A stretch of 9,790 bases of DNA, taken from NCBI GenBank assembly GCA_017509375.1, contig JAFWPT010000232.1, positions 1-9,790 of the forward strand, given 5' to 3'. Source of the DNA: Bacteroidales bacterium (lineage in GTDB: Bacteria > Bacteroidota > Bacteroidia > Bacteroidales > UBA932). Within the stretch, counting starts at the first letter, position 1. Each line of letters begins with the position of its first letter. A program made the translations under genes and the position numbers. Below are positions 6,881-9,790 of the stretch, one piece after another. The notes beneath the pieces were generated by a model. It did no database searches, was not told where the DNA came from, and was given only the letters and a program-made list of their open reading frames with translations.

Positions 6881-8155
6881 CTATTCTGCAACTATAATTT
6901 CCACGCGGCGGGCATCCCGGTTCCATTTGGCGTTATGGTCCACGCCCATCCCCACAATCGGGTGGATGCGGTCACCGTCTATGCCCAGCTCCATCAGGTA
7001 GGATTTCACCTTCTCTACGCGCCGTTCCGTGATTTGCAGGTTGTACTCGACGGTACCGGTCTTGGAGGCGTAGCCGTACAGGGACACCACCGTGCCCGGA
7101 TACTGTTCCAGAATGCGGGCCACCTCTTTCAGCTTCTCGGTCTCCGGGCCCAGCTTGATGCTGTTGTCGGCAAAATAGACGTTCTGGAAGGTGCCGTGGT
7201 AGTAACGGGCCGCTTCCGCCGCGGCGGCAGCCTCGGCGGCGGCCTTTTCGCGGGCGGCCTGCTCTGCGGCTTCACGCGCAGCCTTTTCACGGGCGGTAGC
7301 CTCGGCGGCCTCGCGGGCGGCCTTTTCACGGGCAGCCTCCGCCGCGGCTATTCTGGCGGCTTCCGCTGCCGCGGCAGCCTGCGCAGCGGCCAGGGCCGCG
7401 GCCTCCTTCTTCTTGTCCTTGCCGAAGGAATACGTGAGCTTGAGCCCGGCGTCCCAGATGAGGTTGGTCTTGTGCGCCTTGTTGGGAATCATGTCGAAGC
7501 GCTTGCCCGTGAGGGCGGTGACTCCGCCGTAAAGCCCCAGCTTCCAGTTGTCGTTGAAGGCATACGCAAATCCCAGCTGGCCGCCCAGGCCCAGGTGCCA
7601 GTTGGAGGCCTGCGCCTCCTCATGATAGCCCTGACCCTTGGAGAGCTCCCCCTTCCAGGTGGACTTGGTGTTAAGGACAGCTATCTGCGGGGAAAGGTCC
7701 AGGAACCAGCGGTTATTGCCCTTGATGAACGAGAGCAGGTTGAAGTTGGTCTGCGCCGCAAGCTTGAACCAGCGGGTGGGGACGGTGAGGTCTTCGAAGT
7801 ACCAGCCGTCACGGTCCAGTACCTGCGTGGCCTTCCATGTGCCGTCTGTGCCCAGCCAGTAGGGGCAGCAGTCCAGGGCAAACTGGCTCTGACGCCCATA
7901 CTGGAAGCCCGCCTCCACAGAGATGAGGCGGCTTAGCTTGTAACCGCCGAACACGCCGCCCTGGATGCCCCAGTTGCGGATGCCTTCCTCCGTAATGCTG
8001 GAGAAAGTGGCCTGTCCGAAGGACGTGCCGCCTCCCAGCCCCACGTACCAGCCACGCGCATCGGCTTTACCGACTTGCTGGGCAGAGGCGGTATGTACTC
8101 CTGTGGCCATGAACACCATCACCATCAGAAGTGTGATTATACTATGTTTTTTCAT
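6881..8155 (-). CDS. OmpA-family outer-membrane protein: N-terminal barrel, Ala-rich linker, OmpA C-terminal domain
   Basis: 424 residues from the ATG at 8155. A GTG at 8191 is in frame but would bury the signal peptide. Residues 1-25 are a signal peptide I sequence (cut after TASA). Residues about 33-246 are rich in aromatic beta strands (GWYVGLGGG, SVEAGFQYGR, LGLGGQLGFAYAF, LKLTYSFG), suggesting an outer-membrane barrel. Residues 250-318 form an Ala/Glu/Arg/Lys repeat, probably a helical linker. Residues about 321-424 are an OmpA-like peptidoglycan-binding domain: YGYASKTGTVEYN, then a match to N-x2-L-[ST]-x2-R at N372 to R379, and NRDARRVEI near the end. The Asp of the classical GHTD motif is replaced by Ser364 (GYAS), a variant common in Bacteroidota, so peptidoglycan binding may differ. 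First gene of the pilus operon, 10 bp before the lipoprotein gene. It may tie the pilus base or its assembly machinery to the cell wall (inference). Confidence 0.88.
   Translation of the reverse strand: MKKHSIITLLMVMVFMATGVHTASAQQVGKADARGWYVGLGGGTSFGQATFSSITEEGIRNWGIQGGVFGGYKLSRLISVEAGFQYGRQSQFALDCCPYWLGTDGTWKATQVLDRDGWYFEDLTVPTRWFKLAAQTNFNLLSFIKGNNRWFLDLSPQIAVLNTKSTWKGELSKGQGYHEEAQASNWHLGLGGQLGFAYAFNDNWKLGLYGGVTALTGKRFDMIPNKAHKTNLIWDAGLKLTYSFGKDKKKEAAALAAAQAAAAAEAARIAAAEAAREKAAREAAEATAREKAAREAAEQAAREKAAAEAAAAAEAARYYHGTFQNVYFADNSIKLGPETEKLKEVARILEQYPGTVVSLYGYASKTGTVEYNLQITERRVEKVKSYLMELGIDGDRIHPIVGMGVDHNAKWNRDARRVEIIVAE
7202..7408 (-). repeat. Low-complexity Ala/Glu/Arg/Lys coding repeat
   Basis: This part of the OmpA-like gene encodes imperfect repeats of the type AAREKAAREAAE (residues about 250-318). 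The DNA is GC-rich and internally repetitive (GCGGCC...CGGGCGGCC variants). In-frame gain or loss of units could change the distance between barrel and peptidoglycan-binding domain. Confidence 0.75.
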
Positions 8156-8169
8156 AAATGATAGAAGAA

Positions 8170-8325
8170 TTAGATTCCTTCCCGGATACACGAAAAGAAG
8201 CGGCCCTTCATGCGAAGTCCGCTTGGTTTGGTTGTGTAAATGGTTGATTGAGGACGCCTTATACCCCCCCCCCAGAATTCGGAGCGGGTCACCGTAACTA
8301 TGGAATATGACGGGCAGGTCTTCAT
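8170..8325 (-). CDS. Possible upstream ORF in the pilus-operon leader, spanning the G run
   Basis: ATG at 8325 (MKTCPSYSIV...) opens a 51-codon frame ending in TAA at 8170-8172, 14 bp before the OmpA ATG. It begins just downstream of the predicted promoter and reads through the ten-G run as WGGG. With ten G it is out of frame with the OmpA gene; with eleven or eight G it would run in frame into it without a stop. No homology is recognised and the frame could be chance. It is listed because of its relation to the homopolymer. Confidence 0.2.
   Translation of the reverse strand: MKTCPSYSIVTVTRSEFWGGGIRRPQSTIYTTKPSGLRMKGRFFSCIREGI
8198..8224 (-). terminator. Terminator-like hairpin in the operon leader (possible attenuator)
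   Basis: In the sense (minus) direction AAGCGG-A-CTTC-GCAT-GAAG-GG-CCGCTT forms a 6 + 4 bp stem with a small asymmetric internal loop and a 4-nt loop. It is followed directly by CTTTTC. It lies 42 bp upstream of the OmpA start, so if it acts it would attenuate the pilus operon or shape the leader RNA. The U tract is short and interrupted. Confidence 0.4.
8264..8273 (-). repeat. Homopolymeric run of ten G (C on the plus strand)
   Basis: A perfect run of ten, between the predicted promoter and the OmpA ATG (about 110 bp upstream of it). Runs of this length slip readily during replication and are classic phase-variation sites before surface genes in other bacteria. Here the effect would be on the leader RNA or on the small ORF crossing it. 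Confidence 0.9.
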
Positions 8326-8338
8326 TACAAACGCTCTA

Positions 8339-8368
8339 CAAAGTTACATTTTTTTTCCATCTCACAAA
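8339..8368 (-). promoter_or_regulatory. Predicted Bacteroidota sigma-70-type promoter of the pilus operon
   Basis: On the minus strand TAACTTTG (8346-8339) matches the -7 consensus TAnnTTTG, and TTTG (8368-8365) matches the -33 element. The 18-bp spacer is close to the usual ~19-21. The expected start of transcription is near 8332, giving a leader of about 175 nt before the OmpA-like gene. No better match was seen between 8156 and 8424. Confidence 0.5.
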
Positions 8369-8391
8369 AAATAACAGGACACGAATGAACA

Positions 8392-8405
8392 CTTCCCCAC
8401 GGAAG
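8392..8405 (-). terminator. Small hairpin downstream of the mobilization gene
   Basis: CTTCC-GTGG-GGAAG (sense) makes a 5-bp stem with a 4-nt loop about 20 bp after the MobC-like stop. No U tract follows directly, so it is at best a weak transcription terminator between the mobilization module and the pilus promoter. Confidence 0.2.
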
Positions 8406-8424
8406 ATTTTATGTGACACAGAAA

Positions 8425-8853
8425 TCATTCCTCTTCATCATCCGGCAAATACTCGCACAGTATTTTCATGGCCACCTCATGCACGTCCTTCGAGCGCCAG
8501 GAGAGTTTTTCGGCGGCATAGCCCGTCATATACACCGCCTGGCGATACTCCTCCTCACCTTCAAAGCCCAGCTTAAAGCGGTACTTTATCGCATTGATGG
8601 CTTTGGCCACTTGATTCAGATTTGTACCGGCCCTATGCATTTCCCTGTAAATGGTAATCAACCACTTGCGGAGCTGCATAAGTTCGCCGTTGGTTCCCTT
8701 GAAAACCATTCGTTTCCCGCCACGGTTCAGCACCGTATTGATGATGAAACGGGACCTGGAATGATAGCCGTCTATTTGCATCAACTCCATCATTTTGTCG
8801 TACTGTTCCTCCGTCATTCGAAGGCTTATCATCTTTGTCTTTTTTGCTTTCAT
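8425..8853 (-). CDS. MobC-like plasmid/element mobilization relaxosome protein
   Basis: 142 residues from the ATG at 8853 (MKAKKTK...). An in-frame ATG at 8937 would add 28 residues coded by the inverted-repeat region and is rejected. Residues about 7-42 (KMISLRMTEEQYDKMMELM...SRSRFIINTVL) look like a ribbon-helix-helix DNA-binding unit. Residues 76-87, GTNLNQVAKAIN, match the 'GNNLNQIA..LN' signature of MobC-type relaxosome proteins. Known members bind the origin of transfer and help the relaxase nick it; in Bacteroides conjugative elements the equivalent is called MobA. Consistent with this, candidate oriT inverted repeats lie just upstream. The expected relaxase gene is not present downstream, where the pilus promoter begins instead, so the module looks incomplete. 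Base composition is visibly less GC-rich than the pilus genes. Confidence 0.8.
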   Translation of the reverse strand: MKAKKTKMISLRMTEEQYDKMMELMQIDGYHSRSRFIINTVLNRGGKRMVFKGTNGELMQLRKWLITIYREMHRAGTNLNQVAKAINAIKYRFKLGFEGEEEYRQAVYMTGYAAEKLSWRSKDVHEVAMKILCEYLPDDEEE

Positions 8854-8880
8854 GGCTTCTTCTTTTTCATCTTCTTTTGT

Positions 8881-8933
8881 CCGCCGAAGGCGTAGAAAAG
8901 GCCCGCCAGGGCCCGCGTTTGTATCACAAACGC
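8881..8933. other. Candidate origin of transfer (oriT): cluster of inverted repeats
   Basis: Three hairpins lie within 53 bp directly upstream of the MobC-like gene: CGCC-GAA-GGCG (8882-8892), GGCCC-GCCA-GGGCC (8900-8913) and the perfect 7-bp arms GCGTTTG-TATCA-CAAACGC (8915-8933). An IR of this kind next to a relaxosome gene is the usual layout of mobilizable-element oriTs. The nick site cannot be named from sequence alone. Confidence 0.5.
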
Positions 8934-8990
8934 ACATCTTGCAATTCCTTTTTCACCTGCGTATCACTAATTTTTCTCGTATTCTGGTAT

Positions 8991-9030
8991 TCTATAAATC
9001 TACAAGTCTATAAATCTACAAATCTATAGG
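8991..9030. repeat. Tandem 8-bp repeat, five units
   Basis: The plus strand reads TCTATAAA, TCTACAAG, TCTATAAA, TCTACAAA, TCTATAGG: five imperfect 8-bp units, equivalent to a 16-bp unit repeated 2.5 times. The repeat covers the last codons and TAG stop of the 210-aa gene and extends into the intergenic gap. On the minus strand, 9026-9019 reads TAGATTTG, fitting a TAnnTTTG -7 box for the MobC-like gene, although no good -33 element is seen. Protein-binding iterons are another possibility. Confidence 0.65.
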
Positions 9031-9648
9031 TACTGTAAGCAGTTTGCCTGCTGCCACCATCTCCTGGAATACTTCTTCCAGCTGTTGCCGTTTAGCAACA
9101 TTGGAGTTTCCGGTGTCGGCATTTACAATTCCGGCCGAGAGGAGAAAGTCAAAAACCAGAGAAAGAGTCTGGTCACTATAGTAGGTGATGCGCCCGTAGT
9201 TCTTGACATCGGCATAGCAATTCTTTGCCACTTTGGCAAGCGTCTCACGATTCTTCCGCTCCACCGTCTCCGGGTCTTCCGGCTTCGGCTTTTCTTGTTC
9301 ACGGCGAAGCCGCCTGAGGGCTTCCAGCCGCATCGGGCAATGGTGATAGATTTCCATGATGCGGATGAACTCCGCAGGTGAAAGTTTATACATCGGCCCC
9401 AATTGGGCGCAGACGCCGGCACGAATAGCGACGCGGATTTCATCTACGCACCAGGAATCATAGGTGGTATACAACTCTGACAACATCAGGTTGACAATAG
9501 CATCGACAATTTTAGGATCCGCCACTTCGCATCGAAGGGAAAAGGCTTCATCGATGACAATGTCGGCCAGATGATTCCTCATCTCTTCAAACGGGATGAG
9601 GGCGATGGGGCGGCTGCTCCGGGCCTTGAGGATTGCACTGACAGTCAT
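9016..9648 (-). CDS. Hypothetical protein of a mobile element (210 aa)
   Basis: I do not recognise a named family. The protein is soluble-looking: no signal peptide and no membrane segment. Residues 1-100 are predicted helical and include a VDEIRVAIRAG...LSPAEFIRIMEIY stretch that could be a small DNA- or protein-binding helical bundle. Residues about 107-135 are strongly charged (RRLRREQEKPKPEDPETVERK). The C-terminal part (YYSDQTLSLVFDFLLSAG...KRQQLEEVF) is helical again. The ATG at 9648 overlaps the stop of the gene before it (ATGA) and is preceded by a perfect Shine-Dalgarno, which fixes the start. The 3' end lies in the 8-bp tandem repeat. Its place between an upstream coupled gene and the oriT/MobC-like unit suggests a maintenance or replication function for the element, but this is only context. 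Confidence 0.7.
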   Translation of the reverse strand: MTVSAILKARSSRPIALIPFEEMRNHLADIVIDEAFSLRCEVADPKIVDAIVNLMLSELYTTYDSWCVDEIRVAIRAGVCAQLGPMYKLSPAEFIRIMEIYHHCPMRLEALRRLRREQEKPKPEDPETVERKNRETLAKVAKNCYADVKNYGRITYYSDQTLSLVFDFLLSAGIVNADTGNSNVAKRQQLEEVFQEMVAAGKLLTVPIDL

Positions 9649-9790
9649 TCTCCAACACCTCCTTCCATTTTCAGCGCCTGCTTGACGGCTTCATTTCGGA
9701 CGATGACGCTGGTTCCCACTCTTTTTGGCTTGAAATCGACCGTCTCCTGATGTATCTTTTCAAAGCAAGAGCAAATATCTTCATTGGTCC
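9645..9790 (-). CDS. C-terminal end of an unidentified protein (5' end outside window)
   Basis: Reading leftward from the right edge, one frame is open for 47 codons (from ACC at 9788) to a TGA at 9645-9647, which overlaps the next gene's ATG as ATGA. The last residues are KRVGTSVIVRNEAVKQALKM followed by EGGVGE. This is too short to assign a family. The coupling to the 210-aa gene indicates that the two work in the same operon of the mobile element. Confidence 0.6.
   Translation of the reverse strand, partial: TNEDICSCFEKIHQETVDFKPKRVGTSVIVRNEAVKQALKMEGGVGE
9656..9664 (-). promoter_or_regulatory. Perfect Shine-Dalgarno sequence
   Basis: AAGGAGGTG on the minus strand, 7 nt before the ATG at 9648. 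Bacteroidota genes usually lack such sequences and none of the pilus genes here has one. It lies inside the end of the upstream coding region (Glu-Gly-Gly-Val), so it may be partly coincidental, but it supports this start. Confidence 0.5.

Larger units (their letters stand above)
8336..8428 (-). other. 30-codon ORF coupled to the MobC-like gene; possible relaxase-start remnant
   Basis: The MobC-like gene ends in ATGA: its TGA at 8425-8427 overlaps an ATG at 8426-8428. That ATG opens MISVSHKIFRG... and runs 30 codons to TAG at 8336-8338. In Bacteroides mobilization modules a relaxase gene normally follows the small MobA/MobC gene, often with overlap, so this may be a decayed or cut relaxase start. 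It has no recognisable HUH motif and also overlaps the predicted pilus promoter, so it may equally be chance. Confidence 0.25.

Noticed and set aside
6868..6891. TTG start at 6891 for the accessory lipoprotein
   Set aside because: It would overlap the OmpA gene stop and place a hydrophilic MQNRERV segment before a standard MKK lipoprotein signal. The ATG at 6870 is preferred.
8156..8191. GTG start at 8191 for the OmpA-like gene
   Set aside because: It adds 12 residues ahead of a complete signal peptide that begins with MKKHS at 8155.
8854..8937. 28-residue N-terminal extension of the MobC-like protein from ATG 8937
   Set aside because: The extension is coded by the inverted-repeat cluster and is Cys/Gly/Pro-rich, unlike a relaxosome N-terminus. 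The start at 8853 directly precedes the ribbon-helix-helix region.
1..9790. CRISPR arrays, tRNA or rRNA genes, insertion sequences
   Set aside because: No spaced direct repeats of CRISPR type, no cloverleaf with CCA-type end, no rRNA segments and no transposase motif were seen on either strand.

Overview
The window looks like a Bacteroidota chromosome segment, most likely Bacteroidales. The evidence is a run of lipoproteins of the fimbrillin (Mfa1/FimA-like, type V pilus) families, an OmpA-type protein with the GYAS variant seen in this phylum, a TAnnTTTG promoter box, and start codons that mostly lack a Shine-Dalgarno sequence. The genus cannot be fixed; the fairly GC-rich pilus genes would suit an Alistipes-like or Prevotella-like organism. 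Every gene I accept is on the minus strand, so transcription runs from right to left.

Positions 1-8155 hold one compact operon of eight genes, separated by 10-26 bp or overlapping. In order of transcription they are: an OmpA-family outer-membrane protein (6881-8155); a fimbrial accessory lipoprotein, perhaps Mfa2/FimB-like (5917-6870); four closely related tandem fimbrillin lipoproteins (4963-5901, 4195-4950, 3030-3983, 2149-3033); a more distant fimbrillin-like lipoprotein (1109-2122); and a fimbrillin-like lipoprotein with a C-terminal Big_2 immunoglobulin-like domain, cut by the left edge (1-1095). The second copy of the tandem set carries an in-frame amber codon. It is also a mosaic: its 5' part matches one neighbour and its middle matches the other. 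The likely joint product is a surface pilus: an envelope-spanning partner, an anchor or accessory protein, several alternative or stacked pilins, and a Big_2-bearing tip or adhesin candidate.

Positions 8156-8424 form the leader and promoter region. It has a Bacteroidota-type promoter, a run of ten G (sense strand), a terminator-like hairpin, and a short upstream ORF running through the G run. A change of run length would alter the frame of that ORF relative to the OmpA gene. This is a plausible, untested, phase-variable switch.

Positions 8425-9790 belong to a mobile element and have visibly lower GC. They hold a small ribbon-helix-helix/MobC-like relaxosome gene, an inverted-repeat cluster upstream of it that resembles an origin of transfer, a short tandem repeat, an unrecognised 210-aa gene, and the end of another gene. 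The relaxase that should follow the MobC-like gene is absent; only a 30-codon ORF starts at the expected ATGA overlap. The pilus operon therefore sits directly against a truncated or rearranged mobilization module.
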